The notes under the pieces: generated by a model
The model's input: the letters and a program-made list of their open reading frames with translations, nothing else
What the model was told of the DNA's origin: nothing
Databases searched by the model: none
Made by a program: the position numbers and the translations under genes
Shown here: in pieces, positions 1-6,492 of the stretch
Numbering within the stretch: the stretch's first letter is position 1
How the letters are laid out: the number at the start of each line of letters is the position of its first letter
Source: a virus
IMG/VR virus record: IMGVR_UViG_3300027861_000036
Span: 1-58,190 of that record
DNA length: 58,190 nt
Reading direction: 5' to 3' (one strand)

Positions 1-103
1 TTGGAGAATACTCCTCATTTTTTAATGCTGCTCTCCGGATGAAGAACAACTGGTGCTGTTTGTTGAAACACATACACTGTTGTTTTTTGTGTTATAGAAT
101 CCC

Positions 104-319
104 CTATACCGACATGGCATAAGGGTTTTTTGGTTTGACAAATAACCCTTCTTTGATGAAGGAGTTCTCTTGGTCATCAGACCATTTGTCTGTTGCCACT
201 TCCGGCAAACTATGGAGAACTTTTTCTGCTTCCTCTTTTGTAGAGAAAACAAGAAGAGGATGCATAACAGGTTGGGCTTTGCATCCTCTAACAAGGATGT
301 AAACGGTTGTATTCTCCAT
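104..319 (-). CDS. Small hypothetical protein (71 aa)
   Basis: A 71-residue protein with no domain I recognise. The sequence looks like a genuine folded small phage protein: it starts with a beta-strand-like stretch (MENTTVYILVRG), followed by a helix with the pattern KEEAEKVLHSLPE and an acidic turn. The start at 319 is preceded on the minus strand by an A-rich, SD-less leader, as elsewhere in this genome. A longer open frame overlaps it on the same strand but has low-complexity, basic, non-protein-like content and is taken as a shadow. It lies in the minus-strand arm, so it is probably an early or middle gene rather than a virion gene. Function unknown. Confidence 0.55.
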   Translation of the reverse strand: MENTTVYILVRGCKAQPVMHPLLVFSTKEEAEKVLHSLPEVATDKWSDDQENSFIKEGLFVKPKNPYAMSV

Positions 320-385
320 GTTATATAGTTTTTAGACACGGTTAATAAAAATGTAAGGGATGTTTGTTACCTTACTTCAATAGCC

Positions 386-413
386 ACTTAGCTTTCTTTA
401 TAGAATGCTAAGT
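386..413 (-). terminator. Hairpin over the stop of the 408-599 frame
   Basis: A perfect 7-bp inverted repeat, ACTTAGC (386-392) and GCTAAGT (407-413), straddles the stop codon of the minus-strand open frame at 408-599. There is no T-run after it on the minus strand, so it may be an RNA stability or processing hairpin rather than a strong intrinsic terminator. Confidence 0.3.
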
Positions 414-599
414 CCTACCATTATCTGATGCTTCTAAAGCTGGGTCAGAATCCTCCTGTAAAATGGAACTGCACAGTAAGCATTTATACCTGTTGCTACT
501 TGGCTTAGCATAGCAGGTAAAGCTACAGTTCCTATAAGCTTTTGGGTAGAGAGAATAAACTGACAAGCCAAGGTTGTATAAAGAAAAGTTGGTTGTCAT
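408..599 (-). CDS. Doubtful small ORF (63 aa, two CxxC-like pairs)
   Basis: A 63-residue open frame. It contains a C-x(3)-C pair followed by YKCLLCSSIL (CxxC), which could be a small zinc-binding site, and an acidic C-terminus. No family is recognised. Composition is not clearly coding and the leader is not strongly A-rich. The stop codon sits inside a perfect hairpin (386-413), the same arrangement seen at the end of the 1180-1719 gene, which mildly supports it. It could equally be a chance frame in non-coding DNA. Confidence 0.25.
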   Translation of the reverse strand: MTTNFSLYNLGLSVYSLYPKAYRNCSFTCYAKPSSNRYKCLLCSSILQEDSDPALEASDNGRT

Positions 600-906
600 G
601 ATGGTGGCACTTAAAGGGTATCCTTATTAAGCATAATACTATACTATAGCTTACTGTAGTCTTTTATTTTTCTGCAAACATCCGGTTAACAACCTTCTGC
701 TCACAAAACTCTCTACCCAAAGACTAGCCTATAGTAATAGTATATGCTCATAATAGACACCCAATGCCTATTTTTAGCCATATCCATAATAGATATGACC
801 GTGAAAAAAACTAAAATACATGCTTATATGAATGTATGGTGAGTATGATCACCCACTTATTCACACAAACATGCATTTTATTTTGTTTTGCGTGTAAAAA
901 AATACC
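600..906. other. Non-coding stretch, nothing recognised
   Basis: I see no convincing gene, tRNA or long repeat in these roughly 300 bases. The sequence is AT-rich with short scattered A/T runs. It leads on the minus-strand side from the hairpin-rich stretch at 907-1209 toward the small minus-strand frames. Confidence 0.4.
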
Positions 907-1209
907 CTAAACCAAACATAATATGGAACAGTGGTCATACTAATTGGTATAACCCCCGGTAATCTTAGCACTTATTGCAAAATCACCCAAATATAATTTG
1001 GTTTAGAGTATTAGCTTGAATAATTACAAGCGTCTAGGTATGTGCGCATTACACATACCTATTTCTCAACTTTGTCAATGGTGTGAGTAACCATGTTCAG
1101 TAATTGTCACCATGCAGGTAGCAATGCTACGGCAGACATAGTGAACTTGGGGTTGCTAACCCCTTCCTCAGGCAAAGGACTACGCTAGTAGACCTTTAGA
1201 CCTGAGGAA
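907..1209 (-). ncRNA. Candidate structured RNA / multi-hairpin intergenic region
   Basis: Six inverted repeats sit in about 300 bases. They are: CTAAACCAAA (907-916) with TTTGGTTTAG (997-1006), a possible closing stem; GCTTG (1014-1018) with CAAGC (1027-1031); a perfect 10-bp stem TAGGTATGTG (1035-1044) with CACATACCTA (1052-1061); GTAGC (1118-1122) with GCTAC (1126-1130); GGGGTT (1149-1154) with AACCCC (1158-1163); and a nested hairpin at 1164-1209. The strand is unknown; minus is given because the region lies directly downstream of the minus-strand gene ending at 1180. It could be a processed 3' UTR, a small RNA or part of a replication origin. No known RNA family is recognised. Confidence 0.3.
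1164..1209 (-). terminator. Nested hairpin spanning the stop codon of the 1180-1719 gene
   Basis: TTCCTCAGG (1164-1172) pairs perfectly with CCTGAGGAA (1201-1209). Inside it AAAGG (1174-1178) pairs with CCTTT (1193-1197) and CTAC (1180-1183) with GTAG (1188-1191) around a GCTA loop. The minus-strand stop codon (1180-1182) is inside the structure. A second hairpin (1149-1163) abuts it. There is no T-run, so it may protect the 3' end of the mRNA rather than terminate by itself. Confidence 0.4.
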
Positions 1210-1719
1210 CGCCACCACGTCTTCCTTCAGCTTGACACTGGCTGGAATCACAACACCGTTAGCTGAGGCGTGAGCCCGAAGCTGAGGGAGTGTGCTTTCA
1301 GCAGTGACAGCTGGAAGCTGTGGTGCAGTGTTGACACAACACCAGTAGCCACCAGTGGCAACGCCACTTTTGGTGATTGGTGCTGTGTCATCCAACAACC
1401 AGTTGGAAACCAGCTGAGAGTCACCGTTGAAAACGGTCTCCATCTGGTTTGTAAACTTGTTGTAGGCAAGACCTTCTGTACACCTGTTCAGAAGTTCTTG
1501 CACTGCAATGTCTGTGATAGGAAGGGCATTGCCCTCACTGTCACAGGGATTGATGAATCCCCACTTCCGTGGGGTTGAATCCTGCACGCGACTGTACCTC
1601 ATGGTACCGTCTGCTTGCAGAGCTCCGCAAGTTTGGTTTCCCGCACTTGTGGAGACGTAGAAGAAGAAGCCACCTGCCTTGGTAGGTCGCGCCTGCTTCA
1701 AGTATACTTTGTGTTTCAT
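1180..1719 (-). CDS. Hypothetical protein with C-terminal SAP/HeH-like motif (179 aa)
   Basis: A protein of 179 residues from the ATG at 1719; an upstream ATG at 1782 would add 21 hydrophobic residues through a GC-rich leader and is less likely. The N-terminal part (MKHKVYLKQARPTK, then FFFYVSTSAG) looks beta-rich. The last 40 residues, with L-x2-L-x-A-x3-G near the start and KEDVVAFLRSKG at the end, resemble a small helix-extended-helix (SAP, HeH or LEM-like) nucleic-acid-binding motif. That is a pattern-level inference. The gene is visibly richer in G+C than the rest of the window, a sign of recent transfer or different codon constraint. The start lies just after a short GGCAA/TTGCC palindrome. 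A DNA-binding or replication role would fit the arm, but I cannot name a family. Confidence 0.6.
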   Translation of the reverse strand: MKHKVYLKQARPTKAGGFFFYVSTSAGNQTCGALQADGTMRYSRVQDSTPRKWGFINPCDSEGNALPITDIAVQELLNRCTEGLAYNKFTNQMETVFNGDSQLVSNWLLDDTAPITKSGVATGGYWCCVNTAPQLPAVTAESTLPQLRAHASANGVVIPASVKLKEDVVAFLRSKGLLA

Positions 1720-1782
1720 TACAATGAAATTTAAAGTGTACAATGGCAAAATTGCCACACAGCGGGGGTATCCCAACTGCAA

Positions 1783-2004
1783 ATCTTAGCCGGGGAGCGG
1801 GACTCTAGGACCCACACCCAACCCCAAACACATAACATTGTTATCACCTATTTCTGTATTACCGGGGTTATTTGCTGGTGTCCTTTTTTTTGTTGTTATT
1901 AGAGATATTTGTTTATAAAGAGTTAATGTTGTATTATGGAGGGGGGGTTGTTTAGGGTTTATGTAAGGGGTATTGCATTTTGTTAATTATAAAAGTTTAT
2001 TATT
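1783..2004. promoter_or_regulatory. Divergent intergenic region with G-run cluster
   Basis: This region separates the minus-strand arm from the plus-strand late block, so promoters for both directions are expected here. I found no clean TAnnTTTG box with a matching upstream TTTG. The plus strand carries G-runs at 1941-1947 (seven G), 1955-1957 and 1967-1970, which could form a G-quadruplex near the transcript start of the 2005 gene. A T-run lies at 1884-1891. Confidence 0.4.
1832..1844. promoter_or_regulatory. Operator-like palindrome
   Basis: ATAACA-T-TGTTAT is a perfect 6+1+6 palindrome between the divergent gene sets. Its size and place suit a repressor or activator half-site pair, but no matching regulator is identified in the window. 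Confidence 0.25.
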
Positions 2005-2286
2005 ATGGGGGATTATAAAAAGGTGGATTTTGGTGGGGACATTAGTGATGAGATGTTGGATTTGGCATTTGATAATAGTTACCGGATATTTATTGGGGAG
2101 GCTACATTTAAGGAGATTGTTAAAGATAATGATGATGGGGTTGTTGTGTTGGCTCATGACCCAGGGGAGGGTTTTACTGATGAGAACCTGGAGGATATAA
2201 TATTGTATTATGAGTATGTGGAATATTATGAGAGGTGTGGGGTGTTAAAAGATTTAATTAAGGAAAGGAGTAAAAAAAAAGGTTAA
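2005..2286 (+). CDS. Acidic hypothetical protein (93 aa)
   Basis: First gene of the plus-strand block. It is a 93-residue acidic protein with two helical stretches (around SDEMLDLAF and LEDIILYYEYVEYYERCGVL) and a very basic C-terminal tail (KERSKKKG). A turn motif HDPGEGFTDENL separates them. The ATG follows an A/T-rich leader. No family is recognised. Codon use is G- and T-heavy, shared with the next two genes but unlike everything after 3754. It may be a lysis-module or late-regulatory accessory gene by position only. Confidence 0.6.
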   Translation: MGDYKKVDFGGDISDEMLDLAFDNSYRIFIGEATFKEIVKDNDDGVVVLAHDPGEGFTDENLEDIILYYEYVEYYERCGVLKDLIKERSKKKG

Positions 2287-2312
2287 ACTTTTTTAATTTA
2301 CTTGAGAATTTT

Positions 2313-2320
2313 TATATTTG
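2313..2320 (+). promoter_or_regulatory. Bacteroidota-type -7 box (TATATTTG)
   Basis: TATATTTG matches the TAnnTTTG consensus and is followed by TATTATTG; the ATG at 2351 lies 30 bases downstream. No TTTG is seen at the usual -33 distance. The preceding 15 bases (2284-2298) are repeated exactly upstream of the 25835 gene. Confidence 0.45.
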
Positions 2321-2350
2321 TATTATTGTAAATATAAAAAGGTATATGTT

Positions 2351-2656
2351 ATGGAACAGGAAAAAGTAATTAAAGAAGAGCAGCCTGATGTGCAGATGTC
2401 TCAGGATGAGTTGAATGAGAGAAGGGCTAAGGTCACAGAGTTTTACAGGGATAACATTGAGCATCTTACTGTGCAGTTGGAGTATGAGAAGATACTGACA
2501 GAGATAGAGGAGCACCGTGCAAAGAGGTTGCAGGCTCAGATGTTTATAGCTGAGGCTATGGCAGCACAGCAGGAAGATCCTACACGTACTCAGGCACGTG
2601 AGGAATTTGATGAGGCTATGGATACAATGGCTAAGAGAACTTTAAAACGTACATGA
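2351..2656 (+). CDS. Charged helical hypothetical protein (101 aa)
   Basis: A 101-residue, highly charged, almost entirely helical protein. The segment from ELNERRAKVTEFYRDN through EYEKILTEIEEHRAKRLQAQ reads as a continuous amphipathic or coiled-coil helix. An in-frame ATG at 2318 overlaps the -7 box, so the start at 2351, with an A-rich leader just upstream, is preferred. The stop overlaps the start of the amidase gene, so the two are translationally coupled. Similar short helical proteins sit beside the amidase in crAss-like genomes as I recall them, but I cannot assign a role. Confidence 0.65.
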   Translation: MEQEKVIKEEQPDVQMSQDELNERRAKVTEFYRDNIEHLTVQLEYEKILTEIEEHRAKRLQAQMFIAEAMAAQQEDPTRTQAREEFDEAMDTMAKRTLKRT

Positions 2657-3567
2657 TGGAGACATTAAAGGTTGGGTCTAAGGGTATTAATGTTGTTAAT
2701 TTGCAGAGTATTTTGCAGATAACGCAAGATGGTTTGTTTGGCAGGAAGACAGAGGTTGCTGTCAAGAACTTTCAGATGTACAGGGAGTTGAAGGCAGATG
2801 GTATTGTTGGTATGGAGACATGGGCAAGTTTGTTGTCACATGTTGGTCCTATAGAGGCAATAGATCAGGATTCAGATCTTCAGTATTTTGAGACAAATTA
2901 TGATCAGCGTATAGAGAAGTATTATTTACCTAAGGGTGAGTATGTTGAGCATAAGTATAATAATAGGTATTGTTTTTTGCATCATACTGCAGGGAGGGAA
3001 AATCCTTATAGGGTTATAGATTCTTGGGGTAGGGATGACAGAGGAAGAGTGGGTACTGAGTTTGTGTTGGGGGGGATGAGTCATACTACGGGAAATGCAG
3101 ATAATGATGGGATTATGGTTCAGGCATTTCCTGAGGGTAATCATGCCTGGCATCTTGGAAAGACTGGTTCGGGGATGATGAACAAGGCTAGTGTAGGAAT
3201 AGAGATTTGTTCTATGGGTTATTTGGATAATGATTATAAGACTTATGTTAATAGTAAGTGTTTAGCATCTCAGGTGTGTAAGTTGGTAGAACCTTTTAAG
3301 AATAGGGTTTACTGGCATAAGTATTCTGACCGTCAGTTGGAGGAGATAGAGAAATGGATAAAGTATATAGGGGAGAGGGATCAGATAGATATGCGTTTGG
3401 GTTTAAAGCAATGGATTAAGAAGTATGGTCCTTCAAAGGCTTTTGATTTTCAGGAGGATGCTTATTATGGTAAGGTTGAAGGGTTGCTGACACACACAAA
3501 TGTCAGGAAAGATAAATATGATTGTTTCCCGGACCCTGGTCTGGTGGATGTTATCATGAGTTTATAG
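2653..3567 (+). CDS. N-acetylmuramoyl-L-alanine amidase (endolysin) with peptidoglycan-binding domain
   Basis: Cell-wall hydrolase of 304 residues, probably the endolysin that cuts the amide bond between N-acetylmuramic acid and the stem peptide. Residues 1-62 form a PG_binding_1-type domain (LKVGSKGINVVNLQ; DGLFGRKTEVAVKNFQ; DGIVGMETW). The rest is an amidase_2-like domain with the zinc-ligand region FLHHTAG (H110, H111) and HAWHLG (H164, H167), plus the IEIC strand typical of the family. There is no signal peptide, so a holin or other export is needed; no obvious holin lies next to it. Coupled to the upstream gene by a start-stop overlap and followed at once by a hairpin terminator. Codons are G/T-rich compared with the rest of the late block. 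Confidence 0.9.
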   Translation: MMETLKVGSKGINVVNLQSILQITQDGLFGRKTEVAVKNFQMYRELKADGIVGMETWASLLSHVGPIEAIDQDSDLQYFETNYDQRIEKYYLPKGEYVEHKYNNRYCFLHHTAGRENPYRVIDSWGRDDRGRVGTEFVLGGMSHTTGNADNDGIMVQAFPEGNHAWHLGKTGSGMMNKASVGIEICSMGYLDNDYKTYVNSKCLASQVCKLVEPFKNRVYWHKYSDRQLEEIEKWIKYIGERDQIDMRLGLKQWIKKYGPSKAFDFQEDAYYGKVEGLLTHTNVRKDKYDCFPDPGLVDVIMSL

Positions 3568-3637
3568 GGCAGGCTTGGTATTAATTTATTATTAATCATA
3601 TCGGGGTTTGATGGTTCTTTAATGTCAGCCTGTCTTT
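3568..3637 (+). terminator. Terminator-like structure after the amidase
   Basis: GGCAGGCT begins right after the amidase stop and pairs (one G-U) with AGCCTGTC at 3627-3634, which is followed by TTT. The 51-base loop contains a smaller ATTAAT/ATTAAT hairpin. Confidence 0.4.
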
Positions 3638-3753
3638 AAGATATAGGGAAGGGGAGAAACTATTTTTATTTAATTTTATTATTTAATTATGGGTTAAGAT
3701 GTTTCGTTTATGACTAGATTAAACTGCCCCCTTCTCTTTTTAAAATTTAAAAT
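3638..3753 (+). promoter_or_regulatory. Leader of the packaging operon
   Basis: Non-coding. GGGAAGGGG (3646-3654) can pair with CCCCTTCTC (3728-3736) across an AT-rich loop, and the right arm is followed by TTTT. No clear promoter box is seen. The ATG at 3754 is preceded by an A-rich SD-less leader. Base composition changes from G/T-rich to A-rich here. Confidence 0.3.
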
Positions 3754-4125
3754 ATGGCAATTGTAAAAAAGGTGGGTAAGAAGGTAAAGGTCAGCATAGA
3801 AGAGACTATTAAGTATCAGATAATAACATATTGCTTCTTTAAAAAGATTCACATCAGTAAGTCAGACCTTGCATTCTTAGCTGAGTTATCAAAGAATGAT
3901 GGTATTGAACTTACAATGTTCTGCAATCTTGTTGCAGAGAAACAAATCTTTAAGAGTACACAGTCTGCAAGAAACGCTGTTACAAAAGCAGAGAAGAAAA
4001 ACCTGGTTGTTAAAAATGGAGGTAATAGAAAGACTATAAGTATATCCAAAGATATTAATGTGCAAACAAAAGGATTAGTTCTTTTAGATTTTAAAATCCT
4101 GGGTAATGAAACCAAAGAAGCATAA
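3754..4125 (+). CDS. Putative winged-helix DNA-binding protein (123 aa)
   Basis: A basic 123-residue protein starting with a lysine-rich tail (MAIVKKVGKKVKV). The middle has the look of a winged helix-turn-helix: helix at SKSDLAFLAELSKNDG, helix at MFCNLVAEKQIF, a recognition-like helix STQSARNAVTKAEKKN, then a beta wing LVVKNGGNRKTISIS. It heads the packaging operon and overlaps the IHF-like gene by 20 bases. Proteins of this kind occur next to IHF-like genes in crAss-like phages, but the exact target is unknown. A transcription or genome-architecture role is inferred. Confidence 0.55.
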   Translation: MAIVKKVGKKVKVSIEETIKYQIITYCFFKKIHISKSDLAFLAELSKNDGIELTMFCNLVAEKQIFKSTQSARNAVTKAEKKNLVVKNGGNRKTISISKDINVQTKGLVLLDFKILGNETKEA

Positions 4126-4474
4126 AGAGTTTAAAAAAGGTATAGCACAGGAGATTGGTGTTCATCAAAATGTTGTTGATGATTTTATTAAGTTCTATTA
4201 TGATAAGGTGAGAGATGGTCTGTCTACACTGGGCTATCCAAGGGTTTATGTGGATTGTCTGGGGACCTTTGTGGTTCGTAAAGGAAGACTTGACAAATCA
4301 ATCAAGAGGAATAAAGATATCCTTGGTAATATTAGTAAGCAGACATACAAGGGTTATGAGAAAAGTGTCATTGTAGCTGAGAAGCTTAAGAATATGGAAA
4401 GGGTGCAGGCAGATTATGAGCAAATTTTTAAAGAGAAAGCAGCTTTCAAACAAAAGAAAAATGGATCTAAGTAA
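4106..4474 (+). CDS. IHF/HU-like DNA-binding protein (122 aa)
   Basis: A 122-residue protein resembling the integration-host-factor-like subunits found in crAss-like phages. Residues about 10-60 show the HU/IHF layout: a helical dimerisation part (IGVHQNVVDDFIKFYYDKVRDGL) followed by beta strands with VYVDCLGTFVVRKGRL, where the LGTF turn is a family hallmark. The C-terminal 60 residues are charged and helical, an extension beyond the usual 90-residue HU length. It would bend or coat DNA during packaging or transcription. It overlaps the upstream and downstream genes, so it is in one translationally coupled operon. Confidence 0.75.
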   Translation: MKPKKHKEFKKGIAQEIGVHQNVVDDFIKFYYDKVRDGLSTLGYPRVYVDCLGTFVVRKGRLDKSIKRNKDILGNISKQTYKGYEKSVIVAEKLKNMERVQADYEQIFKEKAAFKQKKNGSK

Positions 4475-4784
4475 ATACATGAACGCATTTAAGAATACCG
4501 GTCAAATTCTTGAGGGTATAAAGAATAATGTTTTTAAGTCAGAACATATTGAAGCAGAGGCCGCTAAGAGATGGGCCACCTGTTTGAATTGTCCATTCCT
4601 GGATATAATAGGTAAGGATTGTTTGATAAAAGGAGCTGCCCCCTGTTGTTCTAAATGTGGTTGTTCATTAAAATATAAAACAAGAGCTCTATCTAGTGAT
4701 TGCCCTGTGGGTAACTGGAATGCTCTCATGGATGAAGAAACTGAAGATACACTAAAAGAAAAAATAAACTATAAAGAACCATGA
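4461..4784 (+). CDS. Zinc-ribbon protein (107 aa)
   Basis: The ATG at 4461 (MDLSKYMNAF) is preferred over one at 4416, which lies deep inside the IHF-like gene. The 107-residue protein has a cysteine cluster: CLNC, then DC, then CCSKCGC and DCP, which together look like one or two zinc ribbons. The N-terminal helix (FKNTGQILEGIKNN) and acidic C-terminus flank it. Zinc-ribbon proteins of this size are common next to phage nucleases and terminases, where they may bind DNA or another packaging protein. No specific function is assigned. The last four bases overlap the nuclease gene. Confidence 0.65.
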   Translation: MDLSKYMNAFKNTGQILEGIKNNVFKSEHIEAEAAKRWATCLNCPFLDIIGKDCLIKGAAPCCSKCGCSLKYKTRALSSDCPVGNWNALMDEETEDTLKEKINYKEP

Positions 4785-5593
4785 GTGTTATATTCAAAGA
4801 AGAAGGTCACACATATGAAAGTAATGATGGAGAAAATATAAAATGGATTAGTGTCACAACACTGATAAGTAAATTTAAACCCAGGTTTGATGCTAAAGCT
4901 ATGGCTATTAAGTCTTCTAAGAATAGAAGGTCTAAATGGTGGGGTATGCATCATGAGGATATAATGGCTATCTGGAAAAAGGAAACAGATAGGTCTTGTA
5001 AACTTGGAACATGGTATCATAATCAAAGAGAAAATGATATTCTTGATTTTAAAACCATTGAGCGTAATGGTACTGAGGTTCCTATTATAAAACCTGTGTT
5101 TAAGAATGGTGTAAAGGTTGCTTCCCCACAAAAACTTACAGAAGGTGTCTATCCTGAACATCTTGTTTATCTTAAATCTGCACATATCTGTGGACAGGCT
5201 GATGTTGTTGAAGTTGTAAACGGTAAAATAAATATTACAGATTACAAAACCAACAAAGAGATCAAAGAGAAGGGTTATACCAACTGGGAAGGGGTAACAT
5301 CTAAGTTGTTTCCTCCAATTAATAGCCTGGATGACTGCCATCTAAGTCATTATAATATCCAATTAAGTATTTATGCGTATATAATACAGAAGCATAACCC
5401 CAAATTAAAAATAGGGGATCTGATTATTCAACATGTTAAGTTTAAACAGTTGGGTGTGGATGAGAATGGTTACCCTATAAATGAATTGGTGAAAGGAGAA
5501 CCTGTTATTGAAGAAACTAAAATTTATAAACTCCCTTATCTTAAAGATGAGGTGAGAAGTATTATAATGTGGCTAAAAGATAATAAATTATGA
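4781..5593 (+). CDS. PD-(D/E)XK superfamily nuclease (270 aa)
   Basis: A RecB/Cas4-like nuclease of 270 residues. The catalytic set is readable: a glutamate in PEHLVY, the aspartate in GQADVVE, then the D-x-K of ITDYKTNKE, and the downstream QLSIYAY, which matches the Q-x3-Y motif of the PDDEXK_1 family. No iron-sulphur cysteine cluster is seen. It sits between the IHF-like gene and terminase genes with four-base overlaps at both ends, so it is probably made with the packaging machinery. It may process DNA before or during packaging or recombination. Predicted chemistry is metal-dependent DNA cleavage. Confidence 0.8.
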   Translation: MSVIFKEEGHTYESNDGENIKWISVTTLISKFKPRFDAKAMAIKSSKNRRSKWWGMHHEDIMAIWKKETDRSCKLGTWYHNQRENDILDFKTIERNGTEVPIIKPVFKNGVKVASPQKLTEGVYPEHLVYLKSAHICGQADVVEVVNGKINITDYKTNKEIKEKGYTNWEGVTSKLFPPINSLDDCHLSHYNIQLSIYAYIIQKHNPKLKIGDLIIQHVKFKQLGVDENGYPINELVKGEPVIEETKIYKLPYLKDEVRSIIMWLKDNKL

Positions 5594-6108
5594 TAGTAAG
5601 ATTATTTGATATCCAAAATGGGAAAGTAGTGCCCTCAGAACATTGCTATACAATGAAGTTCCTAAAAAGAATTATGGAAAATTATCCTGATACATATAAT
5701 AAGGTATACCAATACTTGTTTTATATGACTTGCCCGGATCCAGATCTTAATCCATTCTTTAATCTACCGGAACATGAAAAAGAAGATATTATCATAGATG
5801 AGATAGAATTAGAAGAGTCTGTAGAAGATGCTAATATAAGGTATGGGGTGGAAATGTGTGAAAAATTATATCAGACACCAACCTTTAGAGCTTATATTGG
5901 TATTAAGTCTATGTTAGATAGATTAGCAAGATACATGGAGGTAACACCAATAGAACATGGTAGAGATGGTAACATAAACTCTATGGTAAATGCTGCAGCT
6001 AAGTTTGAACAAATTAGAAACTCCTATAAAGGAGCTTTCCATGATATAAAGAAAGAACAAGAAAGTAGAGTACGTGGAGGACAGGGTTTAGCTTATGATC
6101 AAATGTAA
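5590..6108 (+). CDS. Conserved phage protein; possible small terminase subunit (172 aa)
   Basis: A mostly helical 172-residue acidic protein. The N-terminus (MIVRLFDIQNGKVVPSEHCY) is a short beta stretch, followed by helices around FLKRIMENYPDTYNKVYQYLF and a later region with FRAYIGIKSMLDRLARYME. I recall similar proteins upstream of terL in crAss-like phages, but no domain is recognised. Its size, helicity and place two genes before the large terminase make it a candidate small terminase (DNA-recognition subunit); this is inference from context. The start overlaps the nuclease stop by four bases. Confidence 0.6.
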   Translation: MIVRLFDIQNGKVVPSEHCYTMKFLKRIMENYPDTYNKVYQYLFYMTCPDPDLNPFFNLPEHEKEDIIIDEIELEESVEDANIRYGVEMCEKLYQTPTFRAYIGIKSMLDRLARYMEVTPIEHGRDGNINSMVNAAAKFEQIRNSYKGAFHDIKKEQESRVRGGQGLAYDQM

Positions 6109-6111
6109 AAT

Positions 6112-6492
6112 ATGGAGTACTTAAAAGATATATTATTTCAAAATCTTACAAAAGAAGAAGAAATAAAAATAGAAGGGGATACAAAGTATTTAATAAATAA
6201 TTCATTTAAAACCAATAAAATGAAAATAATACCAATTGGTAAGAAGGTGTTGATTAAAGAACAAGAAGCACCAAAGTATTTTAAAGGTTCAACCATTTTA
6301 ATTCCTGCAACTGCTCAGGAAAAACAATATAAAGCTTATATTGTAGCTGTAGGTAAGGAAGTAGATGAAGTAATTGTAGGAGATTTAATCCAATATTCTA
6401 CTTACGCTAACCCTACAGAAATGTTTCATAATGATGAAAAACATTATCTTATTAATGTACAGGATATATTTGCAATAATTATAGATGCATAA
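6112..6492 (+). CDS. GroES-like co-chaperonin (126 aa)
   Basis: Residues 37-126 read like GroES: MKIIPIGKKVLIKEQEAPK aligns with the family start (I-x-P-L-x-D-R-V), followed by a GSTILIP loop in the place of the GGIVL mobile loop, then IVAVGKEV, VGDLIQYSTY and a C-terminus YLINVQDIFAII matching the family's DILA(I/V) end. GroES caps the GroEL chamber; phage versions such as T4 gp31 retune it for capsid protein. No GroEL is in the window, so it would work with host GroEL. The 36 residues before M37 are an unusual extension; an ATG at 6220 with an A-rich leader is an alternative start. It overlaps terL by 8 bases. Confidence 0.75.
   Translation: MEYLKDILFQNLTKEEEIKIEGDTKYLINNSFKTNKMKIIPIGKKVLIKEQEAPKYFKGSTILIPATAQEKQYKAYIVAVGKEVDEVIVGDLIQYSTYANPTEMFHNDEKHYLINVQDIFAIIIDA

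Noticed and set aside
22-339. 105-residue minus-strand open frame overlapping the 71-residue gene
   Set aside because: Same strand, different frame, basic low-complexity content; the 71-residue frame has a more protein-like sequence and better leader.
600-1180. tRNA genes in the non-coding arm
   Set aside because: Hairpins are present, but no cloverleaf with a GGTTCRA-type T-loop or an acceptor stem was found.
1014-1209. CRISPR-like repeat array
   Set aside because: The hairpins all differ in sequence and spacing; no direct repeat with regular spacers exists.
1270-1578. Plus-strand frame opposite the GC-rich gene
   Set aside because: Antisense to a better frame; composition is a mirror of that gene and no domain is seen.
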